Shown: positions 47,957-56,852, counted from the first letter of the stretch. The stretch is 64,000 nt of DNA from Microcaldota archaeon (GCA_023129075.1 JAGMCT010000012.1:16849-80848), one strand, 5' to 3'. Notes: a model not told the origin generated them from the sequence alone. Translations and numbers: made by a program.

Positions 47957-49249
47957 ATGTATGTTCCTATAAAGGAGATTCTTGAAGGAAAACACGACGG
48001 AAAAGAGGTCCAGGTAAGGGGCTGGGTTTACAGGCAGAGAACAAGCGGAAACCTTAATTTTGTAATTATAAGGGATTCTACAGGAGTATTGCAGACCGCC
48101 ATAAAGAAGGATAAGGTGGATGAAAGGAGCTGGGAGGATGCTTCAGAAGTATACATAGAGAGTTCTGTGGAGCTGAAAGGAACCGTGAAGGACGACCCAA
48201 GGGCCCCTGGAGGCAAGGAGATAGCTGTAACAGGGTTTAAGACAGTATGCAGAGGAGAACCATATAAAATTCAGAAGGACCTCAGCGAAGAGTTTTTACT
48301 GGATGTAAGGCATCTTTGGCTCAGAAGCAGGAAAATGACAAGGATAATGCAGGGAAGGCACCATATATTAAGGTATTTAAGGGATTTCTTTGAAAAGGAA
48401 GGATTTTATGAAATGACCCCGCCGATAATTACCAAATCTGCATGTGAAGGAGGTTCTACATTATTTGAGTTTGATTATTTTAAAGATAAGGCATATCTAT
48501 CACAGAGCGGGCAATTATATGCAGAGAGCTTTGTATTCTCTTTGGAAAAAGTGTATGTGCTCGCACCATCATTCAGGGCCGAGAAATCAAGGACTATAAG
48601 GCATCTAGCTGAATACTGGCATCTTGAACCTGAGATGGCATGGTATTCACAAAAGCAGAATATGGAATTACAGGAAAAAATGGTAGAATATGTGGCCCAA
48701 AAACTGGTTAAGGAAAATAGTGAACTGCTTGAAGAAATGGGCAGGGACGTAGAAGAATTGAAAAGAGTAAAGGGGCCGTTTCCGAGGATGGATTATGAGG
48801 ATGCAGTGGCAAAGGTAAATGACTTGGGAGGAAAAATGGAAACTGGGGAGGATTTCGGAGCAGATGAAGAAGCACTTCTTATGAAAGAATATGAACTGCC
48901 GTTATTCGTGCATAACTTTCCAAAGAAAATAAAGGCATTCTATATGAGGGAAAACCCGGATAAACCAGGAACCGTGCTGGCCAATGATTTAATTGCGCCG
49001 AAAAGGCATGGAGAGTTAATAGGGGGAAGCGAAAGGATTTGGAAACTGGATGAATTGCTTGGAAGATTGAAGGAAGAGAAATTGGATCCAAAAGACTACG
49101 AATGGTATGTTGATTTGAGAAGGTATGGTTCGGTTCCTCATTCAGGGTTTGGGCTTGGAATAGAAAGGCTGGTGAAATGGATGTTTGATTTAGACCATAT
49201 AAGGGATACAATTCCTTATCCAAGAACCATTAAAAGATGTTATCCGTGA
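47957..49249 (+). CDS. asnS: Asparaginyl-tRNA synthetase
   Basis: 430 residues, class IIb synthetase. The N-terminal OB-fold (V-Q-V-R-G-W-V-Y-R-Q-R) binds the anticodon. The catalytic part has A-C-E-G-G-S-T-L-F and F-R-A-E-K-S-R-T-I-R-H-L-A-E (motif 2), and G-F-G-L-G-I-E-R (motif 3). E-G-G-S rather than E-G-G-(T/A)-E points to AsnRS rather than archaeal AspRS, as does the C-terminal R-T-I-K-R-C-Y-P. It is followed after 4 nt by the GNAT gene. Presence of AsnRS suggests direct asparagine charging in place of the amidotransferase route. Confidence 0.92.
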   Translation: MYVPIKEILEGKHDGKEVQVRGWVYRQRTSGNLNFVIIRDSTGVLQTAIKKDKVDERSWEDASEVYIESSVELKGTVKDDPRAPGGKEIAVTGFKTVCRGEPYKIQKDLSEEFLLDVRHLWLRSRKMTRIMQGRHHILRYLRDFFEKEGFYEMTPPIITKSACEGGSTLFEFDYFKDKAYLSQSGQLYAESFVFSLEKVYVLAPSFRAEKSRTIRHLAEYWHLEPEMAWYSQKQNMELQEKMVEYVAQKLVKENSELLEEMGRDVEELKRVKGPFPRMDYEDAVAKVNDLGGKMETGEDFGADEEALLMKEYELPLFVHNFPKKIKAFYMRENPDKPGTVLANDLIAPKRHGELIGGSERIWKLDELLGRLKEEKLDPKDYEWYVDLRRYGSVPHSGFGLGIERLVKWMFDLDHIRDTIPYPRTIKRCYP

Positions 49250-49253
49250 GAAA

Positions 49254-49781
49254 ATGAAGATTGAGCTAAAGGATGGAAAGGAGGTTGAGATAGTTCAACT
49301 CTCCAGTGAAATTCCTGTGATAAACTTATGTGAATACATAAATACTCTTGTAGAAGAAGATATATTTATTCGTACGGACAGGCCTTTTTGTTTTGAGGAA
49401 GAAGAAAGGTATATATTTGATGTACTGGAGGGAATGAGAAAAAACGAGCAGGATTACCTTGCTGTTCTTTATGGAAAAAAGGTTGTAGGGGGAATCACAG
49501 CAAGAAGAGGGATTGGAAAAGAAAGAAACAATGTTGAGATGGGAATTGGTATTCTCAAGGAATTTAGGGGAATTGGGCTTGGGGAAATACTCCTGAAAGA
49601 GATGGTAAAAAGAGTAAGGGAAAAAATGAATCCTGAAAATATTTATCTTCATACAGCTTCAGGGAATAAGCCTGCAATATGTTTGTATGAAAAGATGGGT
49701 TTTAGAAAGATTGCAACCCTTCCAAAATGGATGAAACATAAGGGAGAATATTATGACATGTATTGGATGGTTTTAGTATGA
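49254..49781 (+). CDS. GNAT-family N-acetyltransferase
   Basis: 175 residues. The acetyl-CoA-binding segment is V-E-M-G-I-G-I-L-K-E-F-R-G-I-G-L-G, followed by N-I-Y-L-H-T-A-S-G-N-K-P-A-I-C-L-Y-E-K-M-G-F. This is the ordinary GNAT fold; substrate unknown. It sits 4 nt after asnS, and the next gene starts in its stop codon region (ATGA overlap). Confidence 0.88.
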   Translation: MKIELKDGKEVEIVQLSSEIPVINLCEYINTLVEEDIFIRTDRPFCFEEEERYIFDVLEGMRKNEQDYLAVLYGKKVVGGITARRGIGKERNNVEMGIGILKEFRGIGLGEILLKEMVKRVREKMNPENIYLHTASGNKPAICLYEKMGFRKIATLPKWMKHKGEYYDMYWMVLV

Positions 49782-50257
49782 TTTTGGTGATATTTGGACT
49801 TCCGGGAGCAGGAAAAACAACACTCGCAAAAGCGGTGGCTGAAAGGCTGGACTGGAAGCACATAAATACAGATATAATAAGGAATGAATTTATCAAGGAA
49901 AAAACATATTCCGAAGAAGAAAAACAGAAAGTGTATGATTTGCTTTTTGAGCAGGCAGGGAAATGGGCGGAAAAAGGAGTTGTGCTGGACGGCACCTTTT
50001 ATATGAAAGAATTAAGAGAGAAAATAAGGGATAAAGGGGATGTTGTTTTTATCAAATGCACTGCTCCGGAAGAGATTGTAAGAAAAAGAATGGAAGATAG
50101 AGGCTTGAGTACTGAAAGCGATGCGGATTTTGTAGTTTATTTAAAGATAAAAGAGGTTTTTGAAGAAGGAGAAGGGGAAGAGGTTGATACAACCCTGCCT
50201 TTGGAAGAACAGATTAAAAAGATTCTTGGAATTCTGAAGAATGTTGGAACTCTATAA
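49778..50257 (+). CDS. P-loop kinase (AAA_33/COG0645 type)
   Basis: 159 residues from the ATG at 49778, overlapping the GNAT stop in an ATGA; five codons of upstream frame are rejected. Walker A is F-G-L-P-G-A-G-K-T-T near residue 10, followed by H-I-N-T-D-I-I-R-N-E (substrate-side Asp) and V-V-L-D-G-T-F-Y. It is a small-molecule or zeta-like kinase; in bacteria the same domain is commonly fused to the APH-like protein represented here by the gene at 50936. Confidence 0.8.
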   Translation: MILVIFGLPGAGKTTLAKAVAERLDWKHINTDIIRNEFIKEKTYSEEEKQKVYDLLFEQAGKWAEKGVVLDGTFYMKELREKIRDKGDVVFIKCTAPEEIVRKRMEDRGLSTESDADFVVYLKIKEVFEEGEGEEVDTTLPLEEQIKKILGILKNVGTL

Positions 50258-50267
50258 GTTATCCGGT

Positions 50268-50816
50268 TTATGTATTTTTGTTTTCGTTTTTATTCTCCTT
50301 ATTTTCCTCTTTACCTCCGAACAGCAATCCTGTTATGCCAGCTTCGATTAACCATCCTGTTATGCCAGCTCCGATTACGCTTCCTACAAACAAGGCAAGA
50401 AATAGTGCCATTTTTCTGTCATTCTGTTTCCGTTTCTCTTCCAGTCTCTTCGCTTCTGCCTTTATTTCTTCGTTACGTTTGCGCTCTGCGTCAATCAGAG
50501 CCTGCGGTTCATTGACCTTTTTTCTCACTTCCCTATTAAGCTCGTCCATTCCTATGATTAAATTGCCGTCCTTGTCTTGTAAACCTTTGTTTGAAATAGA
50601 ATATGCTCCACCCTTATTCCCCTTTTCCTCTGCTTCCCTGTCTCCAGGCCCCTGTTTTTGTACATCTACCTTCTGATCTGTTTGGGCGGTCTGTGCATGC
50701 ACCATCGGAGCGGTAAGCATTAGTGTTTCAGTAAGAAGAACGATATGAGCGAATTTCCTGAGTCTATTTCCCTTCCTCTTATTTGCCTTGGTTTGGGATT
50801 TGGATGATGTTTTCAT
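50268..50816 (-). CDS. Predicted exported or membrane protein, charged
   Basis: 182 residues. A strongly basic N-terminus leads into a signal or anchor helix (about 22-40, ending M-V-H-A-Q). The mature region is Lys/Glu/Arg-rich and probably coiled coil (I-K-A-E-A-K-R-L-E-E-K-R-K-Q), and a Gly-rich hydrophobic stretch (about 138-165, L-F-V-G-S-V-I-G-A-G-I-T-G-W) follows before an Asn/Lys/Glu tail. No family recognised. It sits on the opposite strand between the kinase and APH genes. Confidence 0.55.
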   Translation of the reverse strand: MKTSSKSQTKANKRKGNRLRKFAHIVLLTETLMLTAPMVHAQTAQTDQKVDVQKQGPGDREAEEKGNKGGAYSISNKGLQDKDGNLIIGMDELNREVRKKVNEPQALIDAERKRNEEIKAEAKRLEEKRKQNDRKMALFLALFVGSVIGAGITGWLIEAGITGLLFGGKEENKENKNENKNT

Positions 50817-50935
50817 GTTTTATATTGTGTTTGTTAACATTTATAAACTTTTGTGTATTTTCTGGAAGTGCCAGGGGAGGATAAAAAGGTGAAGAAAACA
50901 GATAATTATTAAAAGCTGAATGGTGAGGGAATTCT

Positions 50936-51883
50936 ATGAGCAAACCACTTAATCTAGAAAGTAAAGGTTTTGAGTTAATAGAAACACATATCTCGTGGGT
51001 TCTTTTGAAGGATAAACACGCCTACAAGATAAAAAAACCTGTTAAATTCTCTTTTCTGGATTTTTCTACTCCTGAAAAAAGAAAATACTATGCTGAAAAG
51101 GAGGTAGAATTAAACAGAAGACTCTGCCCGGATATGTATGAAGGAGTAGTTGAAGTAAAAAAAAATAAAGATAATATCTCATTTGGAGGCGGAGAACCAA
51201 CCGGGGAGTATGCAGTAAAAATGAAAAGACTCCCCCAGGAGAAGATAATGGCCAATCTTTTGAAGGAAAATAAGATAACTGAAGAAGAGATAAAGGAGCT
51301 TGCAGGCATAATTGTAAACTTCCATTCATCTGTTGAGGACAGCGAGGAATATAATTCTGCAAAACTCATAAAAGAACAGTATGATGATATTGGTTCTTTT
51401 TCAAAAACCATAAAAGAGGCTGCAGAAAAGGACGTAAAACACCTGCTTGAGATGGTTGATAGATTCATAGAGAAAAACCAGGGCCTTATAGAGAAGAGAA
51501 GGATGAGGGGAAAGGTAAAAAACTGCCATGGAGACCTTCATTCTGGAAACATATTCATAGACGATGGAATAAAGATATTTGACTGTATAGAATTCAATGA
51601 AGATTTCAGGTATGTTGATGTCGTAAGCGAAATTGCATTCCTTTCAATGGACTTGGAATACCAAGGAAAAGAGGAATTTGCAATGATTCTTGAAAATGAA
51701 TATGTGGAAAAAAGCATGGATGATGAATTCTCTTTATTGATTGATTTCTATAAATCTTACAGAGCAAGTGTAAGGGCGAAGGTTGCCGCAATCTCCTATT
51801 CGCAAAATCCTTCGGAAGAGGAAGGAGAAAAAATAAAGAGATATCTTAATCTTGCCGAAAAATACATTAAGAGGGTAGCATGA
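50936..51883 (+). CDS. APH-like kinase (COG2187)
   Basis: 315 residues. An N-terminal region with W-V-L-L-K-D-K-H-A-Y-K-I-K-K-P-V-K-F-S-F-L-D-F-S precedes the kinase core, and the catalytic loop is C-H-G-D-L-H-S-G-N-I-F with the metal-binding I-F-D-C-I-E-F-N after it, the aminoglycoside-phosphotransferase pattern. The family is a predicted aminoglycoside-like kinase whose bacterial members are usually fused to an AAA_33 kinase. The real substrate is unknown. It overlaps the VTT gene by 4 nt. Confidence 0.82.
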   Translation: MSKPLNLESKGFELIETHISWVLLKDKHAYKIKKPVKFSFLDFSTPEKRKYYAEKEVELNRRLCPDMYEGVVEVKKNKDNISFGGGEPTGEYAVKMKRLPQEKIMANLLKENKITEEEIKELAGIIVNFHSSVEDSEEYNSAKLIKEQYDDIGSFSKTIKEAAEKDVKHLLEMVDRFIEKNQGLIEKRRMRGKVKNCHGDLHSGNIFIDDGIKIFDCIEFNEDFRYVDVVSEIAFLSMDLEYQGKEEFAMILENEYVEKSMDDEFSLLIDFYKSYRASVRAKVAAISYSQNPSEEEGEKIKRYLNLAEKYIKRVA

Positions 51884-52395
51884 ACAAAAGAGGGATTCTT
51901 GAGATTTTTTTAAGTATTCTTATCGTTGCTCTGATTATTTTTCTCTGGAACTATGCAAAGGAATTGGGAGCCTATGGGTATCTTGGGATATTTATAATAA
52001 GTATTTTGAGTTCTGCAACAATTTTTATTCCTGCTCCTGGGTGGCTTAGTGTTATAGCCCTTGCTAATTCACACAATCCTCTATTACTTGGGGTTATTGC
52101 AGGAGCTGGTTCTGCATTAGGCGAGCTTACCGGTTATTTAGGAGGGCACGGGATAGGAAAACTCATTGGAATTGAAAAAAAAGAATTTAAAAAATATCTG
52201 GAGTGGATAAAGAAAAATGATGCATTGGGGATAATATTCTTGTCTTTCTTTCCTAACCCTCTATTTGATGTGGCTGGAATTGCTGCAGGAGTTGCCAAGG
52301 TTCCTTTATGGAGGTATCTCTTGTTCTGCAGTATCGGAAGAATAATAAGATATATGTTGGTTGCTTATGGATTTTCTTTGACAGTACTAATATAG
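51880..52395 (+). CDS. VTT (SNARE-associated/DedA-like) membrane protein
   Basis: 171 residues with four to five membrane segments. The VTT features are the F-I-P-A-P-G-W helical hairpin, G-A-G-S-A-L-G-E-L-T-G-Y-L-G-G and a later F-P-N-P-L-F-D, A-A-G-V-A-K. These proteins handle phospholipids or membrane potential, and a scramblase role has been shown for relatives. The ATG overlaps the previous stop (ATGA). Confidence 0.82.
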   Translation: MNKRGILEIFLSILIVALIIFLWNYAKELGAYGYLGIFIISILSSATIFIPAPGWLSVIALANSHNPLLLGVIAGAGSALGELTGYLGGHGIGKLIGIEKKEFKKYLEWIKKNDALGIIFLSFFPNPLFDVAGIAAGVAKVPLWRYLLFCSIGRIIRYMLVAYGFSLTVLI

Positions 52396-52397
52396 AA

Positions 52398-53399
52398 TTA
52401 AATGAGATTTATTTCAATAACCTTATTCTTGAACCTCTTTTTTATTGAATCAGTAAATACATCAAATACCCTTCTTAAGTCTGTATTAGGGAGAACTATA
52501 AATTTCACGATAAATTGGGTTTCTCCTTTTTTAACTCCGGAATAGTAAACCTTTGGTTTATAATCGTTGAAAACTTCCTCAAGGTCAAGGGCGGTTTTTC
52601 CGCAGACCAGTGCAAGTTCTTCCTTGGTTTTTTCAGATGAATTGGAAAGGACAACCTTCATAGTAATCAAATTTCCTTCAGAGAAATAAGCGTTCCTGAA
52701 GATATTATCTATAAAATCTGTATTTGGTACTACCATACTTGTACCGTCAATATCTCTTATAAATGTGTGCTGGTCAAGGATTTTTTCAACAAATCCTTTT
52801 TTTCCTCCAATCTCTACATAATCTCCTTCCTGGATTCTATCATCCATAAGCTGCAGTCCTGCAAGCGTATTCTTTATCTGTTTATAAAAGATTATGAAAA
52901 AGAAAATCAACAGCACAACGGTGATTATAAGTATTACTGAACCAACTTCATAGCTAAGATAGCTTATTATAACCAGTGCTGCAAGACTGGAGAGGGAAAT
53001 GCCTACTGCCCTTTTTAACAACTGCACCAACTTGGGTAAAAAATCAGCTTTCTTTGATTTTCCATAATAAGCATCTATTATATTTAATATTATTCTTGCG
53101 ATTATGTTACTTATGGAAATTATGAGGAGGATACCCCATATCTTCAGGAATGGGTCTACAAGGAAGGCCTTATCGTAAAAGGATATTCCAAAATATAAAC
53201 TTACCAAAAGAAAAACAACGATTATGGAGGTTTTTATTTCTCTGAGAATAGTTGAAATGAAATGAAATTTTGATTTGGAAAAAAGAGAGGTCATTGCCCT
53301 TACAAATACCTCCCAGACCATGGAAAGAAATATAAAAGAGACTATGAAGGCTAGCATTCCATATACTGCCGAATCAATCGGAATACCAAGAAATTGCAT
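52398..53399 (-). CDS. MscS-family mechanosensitive channel
   Basis: 333 residues with about four to five N-terminal helices and then the MscS pore and beta domain: L-A-G-L-Q-L-M-D-D-R-I-Q-E-G-D-Y-V-E-I-G, I-R-D-I-D-G-T-S-M-V-V-P-N-T-D-F-I-D-N, and a C-terminal alpha/beta domain. Such channels release solutes on osmotic downshock. A CTTTATATATT box at about 53421-53431 lies 25 nt before the ATG, next to the divergent gene at 53436. Confidence 0.9.
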   Translation of the reverse strand: MQFLGIPIDSAVYGMLAFIVSFIFLSMVWEVFVRAMTSLFSKSKFHFISTILREIKTSIIVVFLLVSLYFGISFYDKAFLVDPFLKIWGILLIISISNIIARIILNIIDAYYGKSKKADFLPKLVQLLKRAVGISLSSLAALVIISYLSYEVGSVILIITVVLLIFFFIIFYKQIKNTLAGLQLMDDRIQEGDYVEIGGKKGFVEKILDQHTFIRDIDGTSMVVPNTDFIDNIFRNAYFSEGNLITMKVVLSNSSEKTKEELALVCGKTALDLEEVFNDYKPKVYYSGVKKGETQFIVKFIVLPNTDLRRVFDVFTDSIKKRFKNKVIEINLI

Positions 53400-53435
53400 A
53401 TATCCCTTTTCTTAATTCAAAAAATATATAAAGCT

Positions 53436-54767
53436 ATGGCGAGTTTGAAAGATATGGTTGTAAGAAAGAACGCACTCGTCGGAATTGAATCTGAATTTTT
53501 CACAGTTAATAAGGAAGGGGAGCTGCTGAACAAAGCTGATAGGATACTGGATTTATTGAAGAATACAAAGGTCGCCGGGTTTATTCAGGAAGAAATTGGC
53601 CATTCAATGCTGGAAATCAACAGCAAACCAGAAAAAAATATTAGTATGCTTGCGGTAAATTACTTGAAACAGCTCAGGAGCGTGATTGAAACTGCAAGGA
53701 AAGAAGAGATATTCCTTCTTCCGCTTGGTTGTTATCCGGCAAAATCCAAACCCAAAATAAGAAAAAGGAGTTGGTATAGTAATCAAACTGCAGTATTCGG
53801 AAAAGAAAATATTCATTATGTATCAAAGATATGCGGACTGCATTTCCACTACACACTTCCAAAGGGAATCGTTGGAAGAGAGAGTAGAGGTATAAAATCA
53901 TTAAGAAAATCTTATGCAAAAGACATTTTTCTAAACCAATATAATTTTGTGATAGCTGCAGACCCTGCCTGCACCACATTTGCCCAATCATCTCCTTTTG
54001 TAGATGGAAAATACATTGCAAAGGACTCCAGAACCCTGATATATAGAGATATGTCGATTAAGAATGGAATACATGGATTATATTCAACACATCCAATACT
54101 TGGAGGTCTGCCGAATTATGAATTCACTCTAGAAGACTTAAGACATCTAGCTTCAAAAAGAAAGAATCTTTACCTGGATATATTACATGAAAGGGGCATC
54201 TCAGTAAAGGACACCATACTTTATCCTGAACTCAAATTCATGTGGGGTCCTCTGAGAATCAACAAGATAGGAACCCTGGAATATAGAGGATTAGATATGA
54301 ATCTTCCTAGTTATATATTTGCACTCACTGCACTGCTAAGAAGTGCGCTCAGGGGGATTATGGAGCTTAACCTGCAGGTCCTGCCATCGGATATCGGAGA
54401 GAAAGAACCCTTTAAGATAGAGGACCAAATAGTTTACCTGCCTCCTTTCTCCATTGTAAAGTCCACAGAATTTCTTTCTACCGTATATGGATTTGAGAAT
54501 TCTTCTGTTTATTCGTATTGTGAAGCCCTTCTCCGTTTTGTTTCAAAGATATCGGAAAAGGAGGAAACAGAACAGTTTTCATTTATAAAGGATATGCTTA
54601 AGAAAAAGAAAACACTTTCTGATGAAATTCTTGGGCTTGTGAAAAAGAACGGCTATTCTCCGGATGATGTTCCTGATGAGTTTTTGCAATATATTGCAAT
54701 TTATTATGCAAGGCTTCTTGAGAAAGATATAGACAAAACTATTGAATTTTTTGAGTCTAAGCAATAG
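53436..54767 (+). CDS. GCS2-family carboxylate-amine ligase
   Basis: 443 residues from the ATG at 53436; the upstream frame crosses the MscS promoter and is rejected. The family motifs are V-G-I-E-S-E-F-F, S-M-L-E-I-N-S-K-P-E, C-G-L-H-F-H-Y-T-L-P and G-T-L-E-Y-R-G-L-D-M-N-L-P. GCS2 enzymes form gamma-glutamyl or other amide bonds from ATP, glutamate-like acids and amines. It is followed after 12 nt by a glutamine amidotransferase, which suggests an amide-ligase pair making a peptide-like or amidated product. Confidence 0.87.
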   Translation: MASLKDMVVRKNALVGIESEFFTVNKEGELLNKADRILDLLKNTKVAGFIQEEIGHSMLEINSKPEKNISMLAVNYLKQLRSVIETARKEEIFLLPLGCYPAKSKPKIRKRSWYSNQTAVFGKENIHYVSKICGLHFHYTLPKGIVGRESRGIKSLRKSYAKDIFLNQYNFVIAADPACTTFAQSSPFVDGKYIAKDSRTLIYRDMSIKNGIHGLYSTHPILGGLPNYEFTLEDLRHLASKRKNLYLDILHERGISVKDTILYPELKFMWGPLRINKIGTLEYRGLDMNLPSYIFALTALLRSALRGIMELNLQVLPSDIGEKEPFKIEDQIVYLPPFSIVKSTEFLSTVYGFENSSVYSYCEALLRFVSKISEKEETEQFSFIKDMLKKKKTLSDEILGLVKKNGYSPDDVPDEFLQYIAIYYARLLEKDIDKTIEFFESKQ

Positions 54768-54779
54768 AATGGTGGCATA

Positions 54780-55604
54780 ATGAGCATCAAAATGATTTTT
54801 ATGAACAAAAAGAAGAACAAAACAAGTGCAAATTCACCTAAAAAGTCATTACCCAAGAAATCCTTTTCCAAAATCGGAATCCTTAACTGCTACGACAAAC
54901 TTGAGTTACGAACATATGAATTTAACGGAAAGAAGGTTAATGAGGTGGAGCTTCTTTCCTCAAGGATTGAATCATTTTCCGGTGTTTCTACCCAAATATT
55001 CAATATCTGTTTTGAGGAATTTCCTGAAACAGATTGTGATGCGTATATAATATCTGGTTCTTTATATAATCCGGACAGAAAAACAATCTCAGAGAATAAA
55101 TGGATAAGAGATTTGCTTTCTTTCATAAGAAAAACACACGAGAAGAGAATACCTCAATTAGGGATATGTTTTGGGCACCAGATGATTGCTGTAGCGTTTG
55201 GGGGCAGGCCCTTTAAGCTTCATGAATGGGAGATAGGTTTCCGAAAGATTGTGCTGAAAGAAGCAGGAAAAAAAGAGTCTCTTTTTCATTCTGTTAATGA
55301 AATCTTCTGGGGGATATTTATTCATGGGTGGGGAATCTACAGAACCTCTCTTCCTTTTGGAAGCAGGCTCCTTGCACTGAGCCCTGAGATTCCAGAGCAG
55401 GCTGCTGCATTCTCTATTGGTGAAACGACTTATGCACTGCAATTTCATCCTGAACGGACTGCAGAAGATATAACGATTATGGCTGAGTTGTATAAGGATA
55501 AAATCTCTAAAGATGTAGAAATAGATGATGAGAAATCATCTGATGATAATGTAAAAATTCTTGAGAATTTTGTGAATATTGTAAAGAAAAGAAAACCTAG
55601 ATAA
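54780..55604 (+). CDS. Type 1 glutamine amidotransferase
   Basis: 274 residues with GGTGG five nt before the ATG. A basic N-terminal extension of about 30 residues precedes the amidotransferase domain, with nucleophile Cys130 in L-G-I-C-F-G-H-Q and the His/Glu pair in Q-F-H-P-E. It differs from GuaA-type by lacking the S-G-G-P loop (S-G-S-L-Y instead). Context pairs it with the GCS2 ligase just upstream; it probably supplies ammonia or acts on a gamma-glutamyl intermediate. Confidence 0.85.
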   Translation: MSIKMIFMNKKKNKTSANSPKKSLPKKSFSKIGILNCYDKLELRTYEFNGKKVNEVELLSSRIESFSGVSTQIFNICFEEFPETDCDAYIISGSLYNPDRKTISENKWIRDLLSFIRKTHEKRIPQLGICFGHQMIAVAFGGRPFKLHEWEIGFRKIVLKEAGKKESLFHSVNEIFWGIFIHGWGIYRTSLPFGSRLLALSPEIPEQAAAFSIGETTYALQFHPERTAEDITIMAELYKDKISKDVEIDDEKSSDDNVKILENFVNIVKKRKPR

Positions 55605-56454
55605 CTAGAATAGAAGAAACCATCTCTACTTCCTCTGGTTTAACTCCGATACTTTTTCTTTCATTTAATGAATAACCTCTTTCAAAAACACTTACATGCG
55701 AGGAGAGAAATCCATCCGTTGAATAATAAGAAGAATGCATCCTATGGCCTCTATTTATCATGAGTTCCTCTTTTGAAGGAATTTCAATAAACTTTATATT
55801 CTTTTTATATGGTTTGAGTTGTTTGTAAATCTCCCTGAATTCATCAATACTTTCATCAAGTTCAAAATTCGCTAGGCTTGCGATAATTCTTGCATTTCCT
55901 ATCTCTTCTTCTCCAAGTCGTTCAAAAAAATCAAAAAGCTCTTTTTTCATGTTTTCCAAAGGTTGGAGTTGTACTAATATCTTTGTATTCTTAATCCTTC
56001 TAAAACCCCAATCAAAAAAGAAATCATCTTCTCCTTTATCAATCATGGAATGTAATTCCACGGCAAGAATTTTCTCCTTATCAGCATCTTGCAGAACTGT
56101 TCTTAATGTTTTTACTCTAATGAGGTAATCCTGCAAAGTTAGAACGAGGGTAACTGCATCGCTAGCTTTTGGGATATCTGAATTTAGATGGTCGGCGAGC
56201 TGAAATCGTATTAATTTCTCTCTTAATCTCCAGCATCTTTCAATTAAATTATCAATAGTTATTTTTTCAATTTCCTTGCCCTTTTTCGTCAGTTTTTCTG
56301 AAAGTGCTTTTTGGAAGGGAAAAACCGCAGGGTGTTCATTGGTATGGGGCATTATAAAAACTACTTTGCTCGGTTCTTTTCCCTTTCTCCTTCTGTATGT
56401 TTTTACATCTCCAAATGTTGGGGGTCTTATTGATAAACGTAAACCTAACTTCAT
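55597..56454 (-). CDS. Predicted zinc hydrolase, weakly like N-formylglutamate/AstE amidohydrolases
   Basis: 285 residues. P-H-T-N-E-H-P (near residue 36) and L-A-V-E-L-H-S (near 130) are spaced like the H-x-x-E and H of zinc carboxypeptidase-fold hydrolases (N-formylglutamate amidohydrolase, AstE/AspA), but the flanking sequence is diverged and the family call is tentative. Its 3' end overlaps the amidotransferase gene by 8 nt tail to tail. It may act on the product of the GCS2/amidotransferase pair. Confidence 0.4.
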   Translation of the reverse strand: MKLGLRLSIRPPTFGDVKTYRRRKGKEPSKVVFIMPHTNEHPAVFPFQKALSEKLTKKGKEIEKITIDNLIERCWRLREKLIRFQLADHLNSDIPKASDAVTLVLTLQDYLIRVKTLRTVLQDADKEKILAVELHSMIDKGEDDFFFDWGFRRIKNTKILVQLQPLENMKKELFDFFERLGEEEIGNARIIASLANFELDESIDEFREIYKQLKPYKKNIKFIEIPSKEELMINRGHRMHSSYYSTDGFLSSHVSVFERGYSLNERKSIGVKPEEVEMVSSILVI

Positions 56455-56586
56455 AATTATATTGTGTCCAAAAGTATTTATAAATGTTTGTAAAAATAGG
56501 ATTAGAAAAAATTTTGTGTTAAAAAATAATACTGAAATTTAAATCACCCAAGAGGATGATAAAACCTCAGCGTTCACTACGTTTAC

Positions 56587-56817
56587 GCCAAGGAGGTTGA
56601 ATAACCTGCGGTTATAGCCCTCCATGACTCATTTTATTCGCCAAGGAGGAGATTTGAACTCCTAAGCCCCGAAGGGCACCAGATGTCTGCCATGCTTCAT
56701 CTCCATACATCGGAGCTGTTGCATGCCTCAAGTCTGGCGCGTTACCGGATTCCGCCACCTTGGCATGAGTGTAACGAATGCCGAGGGCTATCACCAAAAA
56801 GGTGATTCAACCTTGGC
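56587..56817. repeat. Paired flanks around tRNA-Ser, able to fold as a four-way junction
   Basis: The two flanks of tRNA-Ser pair contiguously. Outer stem 56587-56602 with 56805-56817 (13 bp, three-base bulge GAG), hairpin 56603-56613 (AACC, three-base loop, GGTT) on one side and hairpin 56792-56804 (CACC, five A, GGTG) on the other, inner stem 56614-56622 with 56783-56791 (9 bp), a further 6-bp stem 56627-56632 with 56765-56770, then the tRNA acceptor stem. The outer ends also repeat the first bases of the tRNA acceptor stem and its leader (CCTTGGCATGA), so they may come from duplication of tRNA ends. Confidence 0.75.
56639..56764 (-). tRNA. tRNA-Ser (UGA) with intron
   Basis: Acceptor stem G-C-C-A-A-G-G pairs with C-C-U-U-G-G-C, discriminator G73 (as expected for Ser), D-stem of three pairs, anticodon stem CCAGA/UCUGG with loop C-U-UGA-G, long variable arm (type II tRNA), and the T-loop UUCAAAU. 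The anticodon UGA reads UCA. A 42-nt intron lies after position 37, with the stem CATGC/GCATG beside the expected splice bulges; the central helix of the BHB is weak. The mature tRNA is about 84 nt. It is divergent from the ribosomal operon. Confidence 0.88.
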
Positions 56818-56844
56818 ATGAATGCAACAATTCTCTCCGTAATG

Positions 56845-56852
56845 TATATAAA
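56845..56852. promoter_or_regulatory. Shared bidirectional TATA box (tRNA-Ser and rpl18e)
   Basis: TATATAAA reads TTTATATA on the other strand. On the minus strand its centre is about 25 nt from 56823, so the tRNA-Ser transcript would begin just before the outer stem of its flanks (56817). On the plus strand the expected start is about 56873, giving a leader of about 50 nt before the eL18 ATG. Confidence 0.45.
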
